In this document: piece by piece, positions 1-7,375 of the stretch
Layout of the letters: each line of letters begins with the position of its first letter
Position numbering within the stretch: the stretch's first letter is position 1
DNA from: a virus
IMG/VR virus record: IMGVR_UViG_3300005289_000599
Coordinates: 1-20,852 of that record
Direction: 5' to 3' (one strand)
Length of the DNA: 20,852 nucleotides
Position numbers and translations under genes: made by a program
Notes under the pieces: generated by a model
Told to the model about the DNA's origin: nothing
What the model saw: the letters and a program-made list of their open reading frames with translations, nothing else
Databases searched by the model: none

Positions 1-1131
1 CTATATCGCGATTGTCGTCCAGTCCTTCCCACGGTCATCATGATAGCCATCAGTCTGCTGCTGGGACCTATGTCCAAGAAGCTCTTTCGTGTTCACACCC
101 TGCGCTTTATATAACCTTTCCGCTAAAGAACGCTGCTCGTGAAAAGTTGACGGCGTCTTGCCTTCTTCCAGTGGTATCTCTGCTTTGTCACGGGCCTTGC
201 TGAAATTTGTTGTCAGCGTATTGGATCTAACCTGCGAGCCACGTTCCGCTTGAGAGGTGGCTCTGAAAAAATGAACCAGATAAGGGCTGACGGCATAATC
301 CCTGCAACGAGAAATTATATCCCGCAAACTCCAGTTTATTGCGTTGAGGCGAAGCGAGAGAGGGATGGCAATTTTGCTCCCTGTCTTTTCCTGAAGTACG
401 TGCAGGTGATCATCCCAGACATCGCTAAATTTCATATTGGAAATATCACCTAGGCGCTGGCCCGTCACCAATGCCAGCAGCATTGCATTCCCCATATATT
501 GATGGGTGCTGTCTGCAATATCGAAAATCCGCTGCCATTCCTCCAGGCTAAGGCGCTGGCGGGTGATTTTTCGGCGGGGTTTTTTGGTCGCTGAGGCAGG
601 ATCGTAACCCGGAGGAACCTCACCCGCATGCTGCGCTTCTTTAAAAATATCAACCAAGACCGTCCGAACTACTTGGGCCATTCGCGGCTGGCCGGCTGTG
701 ACATACTCATCGAGCAATTGGGCAATATCCCGGACATCCACTGATGGCAGCAACTTCATTCCGACACGCTCTCGCAACAACGAAACCGGCTTGCTTTTCT
801 GTTTGAACGTGTTCAGCTTGATATCGCCCGTCGCCAGACGCTCTTCCTGAATTTTCCAGTATCGGTCGAGCCATGTTGATACCGTGATCGCTTTACCTTT
901 GCTGGTGGCGATCCTGTCACTGATCGCCAAAATTTGCCGGGTCCTCTGTTCTGCCAGGCGCTCGTTTGCTTCCGTGGCGATCGCTACAGCTTCGGCCTCA
1001 TCAGTGCCTAACGCATGGAATTTGCCAGTGATTGGATGCTTATAACGCCAGTAAACCTTATTCACCTTTCTGCTGTAGAGGGGGTAAAGATTCGGAACAG
1101 ATACATTGTTTTTACGTGGTCTGGCAGCCAT
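1..1131 (-). CDS. int: Lambda-type tyrosine integrase
   Basis: This 376-residue protein is a site-specific recombinase that would integrate and excise the phage at its att sites. The C-terminal catalytic domain shows the tyrosine-recombinase residues: an arginine in TGQRLGD, the HxxR box in FHEQR (about 329-332), the histidine in LLGHR (about 354), and the nucleophile tyrosine in GYHDDRG (about 363), nine residues after that histidine as in lambda Int. The basic N-terminus, with the segment YWRYKHPITGKFHALG, fits the arm-type DNA-binding domain of lambda-like integrases. The stop codon is at the very edge of the window, so the gene is complete but any attP/attL sequence beyond it is not seen. 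Its start overlaps xis by 20 nt, as in lambda. Confidence 0.96.
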   Translation of the reverse strand: MAARPRKNNVSVPNLYPLYSRKVNKVYWRYKHPITGKFHALGTDEAEAVAIATEANERLAEQRTRQILAISDRIATSKGKAITVSTWLDRYWKIQEERLATGDIKLNTFKQKSKPVSLLRERVGMKLLPSVDVRDIAQLLDEYVTAGQPRMAQVVRTVLVDIFKEAQHAGEVPPGYDPASATKKPRRKITRQRLSLEEWQRIFDIADSTHQYMGNAMLLALVTGQRLGDISNMKFSDVWDDHLHVLQEKTGSKIAIPLSLRLNAINWSLRDIISRCRDYAVSPYLVHFFRATSQAERGSQVRSNTLTTNFSKARDKAEIPLEEGKTPSTFHEQRSLAERLYKAQGVNTKELLGHRSQQQTDGYHDDRGKDWTTIAI

Positions 1132-1357
1132 CGTTCAAAATCCTTTGCAGCAATATGGAATCGTTCTTCTTAACTACCGGCGCGGTCAGTTCACCTACCA
1201 GTTCAGCATCTTCACGAACACGCCATAAGCGGCCCTGCTTCATTGCTGGTGGAGAGAACTGATTCTGTTTTGCATATCGTCGAAGTGTCGACACGCTTGG
1301 AGGGTTGCTTCTGTATTTTTCAGCGGCCCATTCTTCAAGAGTTAACATCTGGATCAT
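1112..1357 (-). CDS. xis: Excisionase (Xis), lambda family
   Basis: This 81-residue protein starts MIQMLTLEEWAAEKY and continues with a compact winged-helix body like lambda Xis, which starts with a similar LTLQEW segment followed by a TVRRW-like motif (here STLRRYAKQ). Xis is a DNA-bending directionality factor that favours excision by Int. The start at 1357 has GAGG 8 nt upstream; a second in-frame methionine lies three codons later. The gene overlaps int, so the two are probably translated together. The assignment rests on this similarity and on the position directly upstream of int. Confidence 0.9.
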   Translation of the reverse strand: MIQMLTLEEWAAEKYRSNPPSVSTLRRYAKQNQFSPPAMKQGRLWRVREDAELVGELTAPVVKKNDSILLQRILNDGCQTT

Positions 1358-1371
1358 ATGCTTTACCTCAT

Positions 1372-1393
1372 AATGGCCCAGAAACGGGCCATT
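1372..1393 (-). repeat. Perfect inverted repeat just upstream of xis
   Basis: AATGGCCC and GGGCCATT form an 8-bp stem with a 6-nt loop between the end of the RecE-like gene and the ribosome binding site of xis. No run of T follows on the minus strand, so it is not a standard terminator. It could act as an RNA processing or stability element separating recE-like from xis-int expression. Confidence 0.45.
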
Positions 1394-1409
1394 GGCTGAA
1401 AAACTGAAT

Positions 1410-3656
1410 TCAGATTGCTGTCAGGCGCTGCCAGATAGCTGATACGTATTTGACCTGGTGGCGGGCGTCGGCCAGGGCATTATGCTTATCGCCTTCAAAA
1501 GGGATGTCGTAGCTCGAGTTCAGCCCAACAGCTTTGCCCAGTTCGACAACAGTACGAACATCCCGATAGTTCCAGTGCGGGATCGGGAAGGGCGTGTCGG
1601 CCAGCTCGAAAGCGGCTTCCAGAAGTGAGCAATCGAAAGAGCTACCATTCCCCCAGAGCTGCACATTCTTCGAGCCGTTAGCCGCGTTTTCAGCAATGAA
1701 GTCGAGGAATTGCTCCAACGTTTCCACCAGGCCGACCGTATCATCCATCACGATTGCAGATCGTGCTTCCGGCGCTTGCTTCAACCACCAGAGAATGGTG
1801 CTGGCATCTGGCCTGGCCCCGAATGACATCGACGATTCCAAGCTAATCACCTGATAGTATTCAGCACCGGTTTTCCCGCTTGACGGGTCAAAGAATACGG
1901 CCCCGATTGAAACGATCGGCGCGCCCGGCTTTTTGCCCATCGTCTCGAGATCCACCATCAGGTGTGTGAACATAGTTTCCGAATTTGCAGAATCAGGCTC
2001 GAGCTCTTCCAGCTCTTCTTTCAGGCCCGCTTCCATTGCCGCATAGGTTGCGTCTCCAGCCACGGCGCCACAGTCCGGGCAGCCACTACAGCCGTCGCAG
2101 ATAGTTTCAGCTACAGCATTTGTTTGCGGATCAGCTGCATCAGCGCTTTCGCTTGGTTGAATCGGGTTACCAGTTTTTCCTTCCGCCGGGTCAGTCTCTT
2201 CCATCTGCACATCGCTGGTGGTCTCCTTATCAACCGGTGAACGGTCATCATTTTCTGGTTGTTTTTCGTTCATCAGGCCATCAATGGCGAATACGCCTCC
2301 GCCGAGGTTCGCGACCTGCGGCTGACTGCTGGCCTCATCCGCACGACGGCGTGCGCCCTCTTCACGTACTCGTTTCAGGTTTTCCTCGTGAGTGCAGAGA
2401 GGGGCTCGAGAAGATTTTTCATCTGCAGGATTGGTGGTTATTTCATTCGCAACCAGAGCGGCGGAGGCTGCAGGGATCGGCAGCAGTTCGGTTGCAGCGT
2501 TAAACTCAGCCGTCATTGTCTGGTTCACGAACTCAAGGTGAGCCGCAGGCGTCAGATGAATGTTCTCCGGCGCGATGCGCACCAGGTTGAAGATGGCTGT
2601 GCGGTTCACTGCCAGAATGCCGGGCTGGTTGCGCAGAATTTTGCTCCACGATTTCCATGGTTCTTCTTTTTTCTCGATGATTTCCTTGGCGCGGCGGGCG
2701 ATGCTGCCCGGGATTTCCCGATAGTTGAAGTCCATCGGCAGCAGGGCGCTGGCGATCTCCAGATCGAGGGTTTCCAGAGTGTGATGCGCGCCTTCACCGC
2801 GATCAGTTACATACCCGCCGTCGGCATTGGTGCCAGCGTCGGTGCGCTGCACGTGATTGATGCGGTTGCCAGCGGCCCATTCACGCGTCAGGATCCCGCG
2901 GTCGATGTGCTCGGTGCTGAACCATGCCTTAAAGAACTGGATGACGACAGACAGCTCTGTGCGTTTTCCATCAACTGGGAAGATGGTTTTCAAAGCACTG
3001 ACCACTTTCCAGATGTCGGGCTCATGTGCTTTCTTGAAGCCATCAACATTTTCGGCGGCCAGGATCAGGTTCTGAACGTAGTTGTTGTCCACATCCAGCT
3101 CAAGCTCCAGTATGGCTTTCTTCTGCTCTTCGTCGACGTGGTAGAGATACTGTTTGTCCGCGATGAACTGCGCCAGAAGACGCTGACGGAAAGGCAGGGT
3201 GGCGACGGTCGTCAATACCGGAAGTTTGCGCTCGCGGAACTCTCTTACCGCATCACAAACCGTTTCGGTACCATCTGCATCAACAATGCTTTCGCCAGTT
3301 TCGATATCCACGCTATCGACGATAGTGGTGTCGGTACCCTCAACAACTTTTTCGTCTGGATGAGGTTGCTGCGCAGTGCCGGCAATCACATTCCAGGTTC
3401 GCTGGTCCTCGGCCAGTTCGTAGCATTTGCACCAGGTGTAATCAATCACGCCTTCTTCAGGTAGATCGTCAACAACAGGCATGTCGGTACGAACAGGCTT
3501 GGCGTAGTCCTTACCGCGGCCAGTTTCGATACCTACATCTTCCAGCGCGACGTCCAGCTGCAGCGCAGCGCGTGACGCCGTATTGGCACTGAACCAGATA
3601 ACAGCGTCAGGTTTGCCGGATTTCTGAGTCGCCTTAATATGATAAAAAAATTCCAT
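1410..3656 (-). CDS. RecE-like N-terminal region fused to a DnaQ-type 3'-5' exonuclease
   Basis: This 748-residue protein resembles E. coli RecE (exonuclease VIII) over its N-terminal and middle parts, for example in the VVDDLPEEGVIDYTW segment, the DRGILTREW and TDRGEGAHH stretches, and the cysteine-rich CxxCxxCxxC patch followed by GAVAGDATY. The RecB-like nuclease domain that ends RecE is absent. Residues about 567-748 instead form a DEDDh exonuclease: DLE (D569, E571), D675 in SSFDCS, and H725 with D730 in KHNALADA. It probably degrades DNA or RNA ends during phage recombination. No recT-like annealing gene follows; xis does. The start has GAGG about 9 nt upstream. The fusion lies in one uninterrupted frame, so it is not an assembly artefact visible here. 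Confidence 0.88.
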   Translation of the reverse strand: MEFFYHIKATQKSGKPDAVIWFSANTASRAALQLDVALEDVGIETGRGKDYAKPVRTDMPVVDDLPEEGVIDYTWCKCYELAEDQRTWNVIAGTAQQPHPDEKVVEGTDTTIVDSVDIETGESIVDADGTETVCDAVREFRERKLPVLTTVATLPFRQRLLAQFIADKQYLYHVDEEQKKAILELELDVDNNYVQNLILAAENVDGFKKAHEPDIWKVVSALKTIFPVDGKRTELSVVIQFFKAWFSTEHIDRGILTREWAAGNRINHVQRTDAGTNADGGYVTDRGEGAHHTLETLDLEIASALLPMDFNYREIPGSIARRAKEIIEKKEEPWKSWSKILRNQPGILAVNRTAIFNLVRIAPENIHLTPAAHLEFVNQTMTAEFNAATELLPIPAASAALVANEITTNPADEKSSRAPLCTHEENLKRVREEGARRRADEASSQPQVANLGGGVFAIDGLMNEKQPENDDRSPVDKETTSDVQMEETDPAEGKTGNPIQPSESADAADPQTNAVAETICDGCSGCPDCGAVAGDATYAAMEAGLKEELEELEPDSANSETMFTHLMVDLETMGKKPGAPIVSIGAVFFDPSSGKTGAEYYQVISLESSMSFGARPDASTILWWLKQAPEARSAIVMDDTVGLVETLEQFLDFIAENAANGSKNVQLWGNGSSFDCSLLEAAFELADTPFPIPHWNYRDVRTVVELGKAVGLNSSYDIPFEGDKHNALADARHQVKYVSAIWQRLTAI

Positions 3657-3714
3657 CTTGGAGCCTCGTTTGGGTGTAAGATACCCAACAGCTGATGAGC
3701 GCTGCTTAGGTAGT

Positions 3715-3735
3715 GGTCATTGGTCAAAACTCGAT
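3715..3735 (-). repeat. 21-bp early-gene motif, copy 1
   Basis: On the minus strand this reads A-T-CGAGTTTTGACCAATG-ACC, the first of four copies in the window. It lies 59 nt upstream of the RecE-like start and points the same way as the gene. The ATG in the motif opens a four-codon frame (MTTT, then stop). Function unknown; a promoter is unlikely because no -10 sequence follows TTGACC at the right distance. Confidence 0.8.
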
Positions 3736-3793
3736 TCCGGAAAGCTTTGGTCGGCTGACCGGGTACTTAACCCGCCTTGCGCGGGTTTTGTGC

Positions 3794-4135
3794 TTATTGG
3801 GCGCCGGGCTTATTCGCCAGCTGAGAGATAAGCACTCCATCAAGTGCATCAAGCACCGGGTCGAACGTGGTATTCGACGGGATCTTGCTGACTGCGCGGA
3901 TGACTGATGAAACTGAGATATCACCTTCACGAAGGCTATATCCGCCGCCCGGTCCTCTGTGCGAGGTGACCAGCTTGCCGCTGCGCAGCCGCTTAAAAAT
4001 TTGCTCCAGGTAGGAAACCGAGAGCTTCGATTCTTTACTCAGTGTGGCGAGGGGTACTGGCTTGCCGCAGTAGATTCTTTCCAGAACCGCAACAGCCTGT
4101 ACAGATGCCATCACTCGTTTCATTCCAAATTCCAT
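3794..4135 (-). CDS. Rrf2/IscR-like DNA-binding protein without Fe-S cysteines
   Basis: This 113-residue protein matches the winged-helix domain of the Rrf2 family, to which IscR belongs. The diagnostic stretch is VPLATLSKESKLSVSYLEQIF followed by KRLRSGKLVTSHRGPGGGYSL, which covers the recognition helix and the wing. In IscR the next part carries three cysteines that bind a 2Fe-2S cluster. Here the protein ends soon after SSVIRAVSKIP and has no such cysteines, so it should bind DNA independently of iron-sulfur status. It lies in the leftward operon between the RecE-like gene and a DUF1482 gene, and a copy of the 21-bp motif sits 25 nt before its start. The target is unknown. Confidence 0.8.
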   Translation of the reverse strand: MEFGMKRVMASVQAVAVLERIYCGKPVPLATLSKESKLSVSYLEQIFKRLRSGKLVTSHRGPGGGYSLREGDISVSSVIRAVSKIPSNTTFDPVLDALDGVLISQLANKPGAQ

Positions 4136-4159
4136 AATGGATCCCTTCAGGGCCAGTCA

Positions 4160-4180
4160 GGCCATTGGTCAAAACTCGAT
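4160..4180 (-). repeat. 21-bp early-gene motif, copy 2
   Basis: This copy shares CGAGTTTTGACCAATG with the others and differs near its end (GCC instead of ACC). Its first base is the last base of the TAA stop codon of the DUF1482 gene, and it ends 25 nt before the Rrf2-like start. The internal ATG is followed after one codon by TGA. Confidence 0.8.
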
Positions 4181-4362
4181 TAAAAATGTAACGCTGGCTG
4201 TTGGTCGTCAGCCGGTTTGTACGGGTAACACTGTCCTTTAACGTGCTGCTCTGCGGCAGCTGCTTCACAAACCGCCTCGGTCTTATAAACCCCGAGCATG
4301 ATGTCTGAGCATTCCCCGGTGAGGGCGCAGACGTTAACGATTAAGGCGAAAAGCGAGTTCAT
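4180..4362 (-). CDS. DUF1482-like small phage protein
   Basis: This 60-residue protein starts MNSLFALIVNVCALTGEC and continues with GVYKTEAVCEAAAAEQ and GQCYPYKP. The spaced cysteines, the hydrophobic start and the CYP motif are typical of the DUF1482 family found in leftward operons of lambdoid phages; its function is not known. The N-terminus may be a membrane or export segment. Its ATG overlaps the stop of the preceding 40-residue gene in an ATGA junction, so translation is probably coupled. Confidence 0.72.
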   Translation of the reverse strand: MNSLFALIVNVCALTGECSDIMLGVYKTEAVCEAAAAEQHVKGQCYPYKPADDQQPALHF

Positions 4363-4481
4363 GCGTTGAGCTCTGGATTGCCTTTCTGCGCCATGAAGTA
4401 GCAGAACTTGCGGATCAGGACTTCAACAATGTTGAGGCGAATAGCCTGCTGTTTAACGGGATTACGTGCGTAGTCGATCAT
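4359..4481 (-). CDS. Small phage protein, 40 residues
   Basis: This short frame (MIDYARNPVKQQAIRLNIV... ending GNPELNA) has a strong ribosome binding site, AGGAG, 6 nt before the ATG, and its TGA overlaps the ATG of the DUF1482 gene. The sequence is basic and helix-forming, with a FCYFMAQKG segment near the end. I do not recognise a named family. The ribosome binding site, the ATGA overlap and the location in the leftward operon make a real gene likely. Confidence 0.65.
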   Translation of the reverse strand: MIDYARNPVKQQAIRLNIVEVLIRKFCYFMAQKGNPELNA

Positions 4482-4572
4482 GGTTATCTCCTGTTTAATT
4501 TTGCCTGTCGTATCGCGGCCCTAACTTCAGTGCTATTGTGGTAATTCCCATACTGTAACGAGGGAATTAACT

Positions 4573-4764
4573 GTGGAAAAAGAAGAGAAGGTCTTGTATT
4601 TAACTCGCCTGGCGGTTGATACATATAACTCCTACCGTTCTGCTCAAATCTCATCCGGTCGAAATCTTTCAGACCAACACGATCCTGTTGAAGAGATTGA
4701 AAAACTCTATGTAAAATTCGAAGTCTTTCTTAACCAGAAGCTCGCAGAAGACGAATGGAAATAG
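4573..4764 (+). CDS. Hypothetical small protein on the opposite strand of the leftward operon
   Basis: This 63-residue frame starts at GTG with GAGGG about 8 nt upstream. The product is charged and helical (MEKEEKVLYLTRLAVDTYNSYRSA...), with an HDPVEEIEKLYVKF segment that looks like a normal folded protein rather than chance translation. It runs against the leftward operon and would need its own promoter. I assign no function. Its last 35 nt overlap a possible minus-strand frame. Confidence 0.5.
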   Translation: MEKEEKVLYLTRLAVDTYNSYRSAQISSGRNLSDQHDPVEEIEKLYVKFEVFLNQKLAEDEWK

Positions 4765-4855
4765 GGTTATATGCTTTCCAGCCAGACCCATTTCTCCAGA
4801 GTGAGCCTTTGCAATGTGCATAAAGCTCACTCTTTCTGATGTCCATGTAATCCAC
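4730..4855 (-). CDS. Possible small leftward-operon protein
   Basis: A GTG at 4855 has GGAG 8 nt upstream and opens a 41-residue frame (VDYMDIRKSELYAHCKGSLWRNGSGW...). The same frame is open further upstream to a TTG at 4996, which has no ribosome binding site. A competing frame starts from a TTG near 4857. The cysteine and aromatic content look protein-like, but I cannot place it in a family. Confidence 0.3.
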   Translation of the reverse strand: MDYMDIRKSELYAHCKGSLWRNGSGWKAYNPISIRLLRASG

Positions 4856-5106
4856 AATTTTTACTCCTATATCAGCCTGTAACGCTGGCAAGCGGAACGG
4901 TACTATCTGCTGCGCATTGTTTGTATGTGCTTTGCTGGCGCCCCAGCTGCGGTGGTCAGTCGCTTCTCCGCCTGAAAAACTCGATAAACTCAGCAAATAG
5001 CTGGTTCACCGCAAAGCACATTCTCTGGTCATCTCATCCGGTGTTTCATATGCCGCCGGCAGCTACTTCGTGGGCGTCCTGCCTTGATGACTGAATTTGT
5101 GAAATC

Positions 5107-5137
5107 ATTATAGACACGTATCGTGTCTATATGTCAA
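5107..5137 (-). promoter_or_regulatory. Leftward early promoter (PL-like) with operator
   Basis: On the minus strand TTGACA (5137-5132) and TATAAT (5112-5107) are separated by 19 bp. The spacer holds the palindrome TAGACAC-N5-GTGTCTA (5111-5129), a perfect match in its arms to the operator at 5679-5697. A repressor bound here would block leftward transcription. The position, left of the repressor gene, is equivalent to lambda PL/OL. Confidence 0.85.
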
Positions 5138-5199
5138 CACAAAAAGTGACACCAATAGGCGTGCGAAAAGGAGACTTAGCAAGGACGCTAAGTGAGCTA

Positions 5200-5223
5200 T
5201 AAAAAACCGGCTCGAAGCCGGTT
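5200..5223 (-). terminator. Terminator downstream of the repressor gene
   Basis: On the minus strand AACCGGC-TTCGA-GCCGGTT forms a 7-bp GC-rich stem followed by a run of six T, 10 nt after the repressor stop codon. A second hairpin without a T run (ACTTAGC/GCTAAGT, 5174-5193) lies between it and PL. Confidence 0.85.
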
Positions 5224-5232
5224 CAGAGAGGA

Positions 5233-5622
5233 TTATTCTTCTGCAGGTTTGTATCTGCCTTGGAGGTACTTAGCGACGTATTCGTCAATTTCCCTGAGGC
5301 GCACTTCGAAGAGGTCAATCATTTTATCTTGTTCGGTAGAAGGAAGTTGATCAAACAGCAAAAGCAGGCGCCGTTGTTTTTCTGGCAATTCCTGACCTTT
5401 GTTCTGCTCATCTCCGAAAAGAATAAAACTAGGCGTAGTATCAAGGTATCTGGCAAGTGTAATGGCGTCATCCACACCAATATTCCTGAGCCCTCCCTCG
5501 TAGTTCCCTACTCTTGAGGCAGTAGACCAGCCGCACAGCTTAGACAGCTGCGCCTGGCTTAACTTCTTTCGTTCCCGAAGAGACTTGAGTCTCTCACCAA
5601 TAATTTCAGCCATCGATTTCAT
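5233..5622 (-). CDS. DicA-like prophage repressor without a protease domain
   Basis: This 129-residue protein has an N-terminal XRE-type helix-turn-helix (about 22-42, SQAQLSKLCGWSTASRVGNYE), then ITLARYLDTTPSFILFGDE and a short helical tail (LLLLFDQLPSTEQDKMI...). The layout and length match DicA and similar lambdoid repressors. There is no S24 autocleavage domain with its Ala-Gly, Ser and Lys residues, so RecA could not trigger self-cleavage as in lambda CI. It is divergent from the Cro-like gene and should bind the TAGACAC palindromes in both early promoters. The start is either M1 or M4 (ATG at 5613); neither has a strong ribosome binding site. Confidence 0.88.
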   Translation of the reverse strand: MKSMAEIIGERLKSLRERKKLSQAQLSKLCGWSTASRVGNYEGGLRNIGVDDAITLARYLDTTPSFILFGDEQNKGQELPEKQRRLLLLFDQLPSTEQDKMIDLFEVRLREIDEYVAKYLQGRYKPAEE

Positions 5623-5671
5623 TCCGAAATATTACCACGCTCTGTGGCTAGCGAGGTGACACATTCTGAGG

Positions 5672-5701
5672 TTGACCTTAGACACAAAGCGTGTCTAATA
5701 T
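5672..5701 (+). promoter_or_regulatory. Rightward early promoter (PR-like) with operator
   Basis: TTGACC (5672-5677) and TAATAT (5696-5701) are 18 bp apart, and the palindrome TAGACAC-N5-GTGTCTA (5679-5697) fills the spacer. The Cro-like gene begins 30 bp further on. This is the counterpart of the operator at 5111-5129. Confidence 0.85.
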
Positions 5702-5730
5702 GGCGCATAAAATCTGTGTAGGAGTTAACT

Positions 5731-5970
5731 GTGAACAACATTGCCTTTGAGCGTCAGAAATTAGGATTGTCGCAATCGCAGCTAGCCGAAGCTCTTGGCT
5801 GGGGGCGCTCGCGATTATCTAACTACGAAGCCGATCTTAGAGAGCCCGGGCTGTCTGAATGCAGAACCATCATTGAGACACTTAACGCTTTAGGTGCGGA
5901 GTGCACTCTGGACAGCGTGTTTCCAAGCGATCCCGTCACCAAACAGGAAGGAAAATCATGCAATCAGTAG
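5731..5970 (+). CDS. Cro-like helix-turn-helix protein
   Basis: This 79-residue protein starts at GTG with AGGAG 6 nt upstream, directly after the rightward promoter. Residues about 12-32 (GLSQSQLAEALGWGRSRLSNYE) form an XRE helix-turn-helix close in type to that of the divergent repressor. As first gene of the rightward operon it has the position of Cro, which would repress the repressor promoter and tune early transcription. It overlaps the next gene by 13 nt. Confidence 0.85.
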   Translation: MNNIAFERQKLGLSQSQLAEALGWGRSRLSNYEADLREPGLSECRTIIETLNALGAECTLDSVFPSDPVTKQEGKSCNQ

Positions 5971-6512
5971 CGTTTGAACATCTTAACCGACTGAAACCCG
6001 CTTCGCTGAAAACGGAAAATCAGTATGAACCTCGCCGCAGAGACAACTTACGCCGCCAGTCTATCTTGGCAGCTGTTCGTGAATGGGAGCTCACTCTTCC
6101 CGGGCAGGCGCAGGACGTTATTACGCAGCTGGTGGCCGAACAGTGGGCTCTGGAAGGTGGCAGAGGGATAACAGTGAACAAGCAGAACCTCTATCGCTAC
6201 CTGAAAAACGAAACCAACTCCAGCAAGTACACGGCTCACGTCATGCAGCTCTCAAACGCGATCAGTTTGGCGATGCCCATCGAGATAGCCAGAAAACACG
6301 GCCTTCGACAGGGCAAAACCGATATCGAGCTGGTGGCCGAAGCGATTAAAGAAACTGGCGAGCACCATCAGGCCAAGCTGCTTGGCCTGCCGACAAAGAA
6401 GCAGGCGAAAGAGGGGTTCGAAAACCTTCTCGCCAACGCAGCACTGCTACCGGGAGAACTGGCCGGTGTGGTGATCGCTCATCTGCAGGCGCTGGCTCCG
6501 CTATTTACGTAA
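5958..6512 (+). CDS. CII-position regulator, YdaT-like
   Basis: This 184-residue protein follows the Cro-like gene in the place of lambda cII. The ATG at 5958 is chosen over earlier in-frame codons because AGGAAGG lies just before it. A segment NKQNLYRYLKNETNSSKYTAHV, then SNAISLAMPIEIARKHGL, resembles the arrangement in YdaT and related CII-like phage proteins (conserved N-x-Y-R/H-W/Y-L-K-x-E-T). These act as transcription regulators and some inhibit growth when overproduced. Its likely role is in the lysis-lysogeny decision; family membership is by overall pattern only. Confidence 0.6.
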   Translation: MQSVAFEHLNRLKPASLKTENQYEPRRRDNLRRQSILAAVREWELTLPGQAQDVITQLVAEQWALEGGRGITVNKQNLYRYLKNETNSSKYTAHVMQLSNAISLAMPIEIARKHGLRQGKTDIELVAEAIKETGEHHQAKLLGLPTKKQAKEGFENLLANAALLPGELAGVVIAHLQALAPLFT

Positions 6513-6532
6513 TCGAGTTTTGACCAATGACC
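6512..6532 (+). repeat. 21-bp early-gene motif, copy 3
   Basis: This copy begins on the last base of the TAA stop of the CII-like gene and ends 34 nt before the replication gene. Its ATG (6527) opens a 25-codon frame that runs into the start of the replication gene and stops at 6604. A short CCCGG/CCGGG hairpin (6539-6552) follows. Confidence 0.8.
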
Positions 6533-6566
6533 ATACGACCCGGTACGCCGGGCAACAGGAGTAAAC

Positions 6567-7373
6567 ATGGCAGCGCTGCCCTATATGCAACTTTACATTG
6601 CTGATTACCTGGCGGACACCATGCATCTGTCTACGGAAGAGCACGGCGCTTACCTGCTGCTGATGTTCAATTACTGGCAGACAGGTAGACCCATTCCAAA
6701 AAACCGGCTGGCAAAAATAGCACGGCTGAGCAACGACCGTTGGAACGCCGTTGAACCTTCGTTAAAAGAGTTTTTTAACGACAATGGTAGCGAATGGTCG
6801 CAAGAGCGGATTGAGAGGGATCTGGAGGCTGTAAAAACTTCGCTCAGTCAGAAGTCCGCAGCAGGAAAAGCATCAGCACAGGCGAGAAAGGCCAAAAAAG
6901 AGACCAAAAGCCAACGGAACGACAACGGGTGTTCAACGGGCGTTGAATCACCGTTGCAACACGATGCCAACGGAAACCCAACTAATAAAGATACAGATAC
7001 AGATACAGATACAGATCTAAAAGAAAACCCAGAGAGAGAGGAGCGCGAGCAAAACGAATTTTTCCCACCGTTTGGAAAATTCCCGATCACCAGCGACTGG
7101 ATCCCCGGCGCTGATTTCGTAGGCCAGGCTGCGCTATGGGGCATCAACCTTGGTGAGCATCCGGGTTATACCGCTGTAGAGCTGCAGCAATTCCGTGATT
7201 ACTGGCAGTGCGAGGGAAAAGTAAAACACCACATCCAGTGGGAGCAGACCTTTGCGACCAGTTTGAAAACGTCTCGCGCCAAATCAGCGGTGCAGGCGAA
7301 AGGTTCGCGCCGCAATCAGGACCTGGCAGTCTCGGTACCTGATACGGCAATACCACCGGGATTCAGGGGGTAA
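6567..7373 (+). CDS. DUF1376 / DnaT-like replication protein
   Basis: This 268-residue protein has an N-terminal DUF1376 domain (MAALPYMQLYIADYLADTMHL..., with HGAYLLLMFNYW), a low-complexity basic and Asp-Thr-rich linker, and a C-terminal domain about 165-250 (FPITSDWIPGADF ... FRDYWQCEG ... IQWEQTFAT) typical of DnaT-type single-strand DNA-binding regions. It takes the place of lambda O, presumably binding the phage origin or the primosome, and the next gene is a DnaC-like helicase loader. The start has AGGAG 7 nt upstream. No obvious set of O-type iterons is seen in the gene, so I do not assign an origin. Confidence 0.82.
   Translation: MAALPYMQLYIADYLADTMHLSTEEHGAYLLLMFNYWQTGRPIPKNRLAKIARLSNDRWNAVEPSLKEFFNDNGSEWSQERIERDLEAVKTSLSQKSAAGKASAQARKAKKETKSQRNDNGCSTGVESPLQHDANGNPTNKDTDTDTDTDLKENPEREEREQNEFFPPFGKFPITSDWIPGADFVGQAALWGINLGEHPGYTAVELQQFRDYWQCEGKVKHHIQWEQTFATSLKTSRAKSAVQAKGSRRNQDLAVSVPDTAIPPGFRG
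6990..7016 (+). repeat. In-frame GATACA hexanucleotide repeat
   Basis: Four and a half tandem GATACA units inside the replication gene encode a short run of alternating Asp and Thr in the linker. Because the unit is 6 nt, copy-number changes keep the frame and only change linker length. Confidence 0.85.
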
Positions 7374-7375
7374 CG

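Noticed and set aside
2259-3464. Long plus-strand open frame of 401 codons
   Set aside because: It is antisense to the RecE-like gene, whose frame is clearly coding by similarity; the antisense translation has no recognisable domain.
4482-5100. N gene or nut site in the leftward leader
   Set aside because: No arginine-rich N-like frame and no convincing boxA-boxB pair is visible here or after the rightward promoter.
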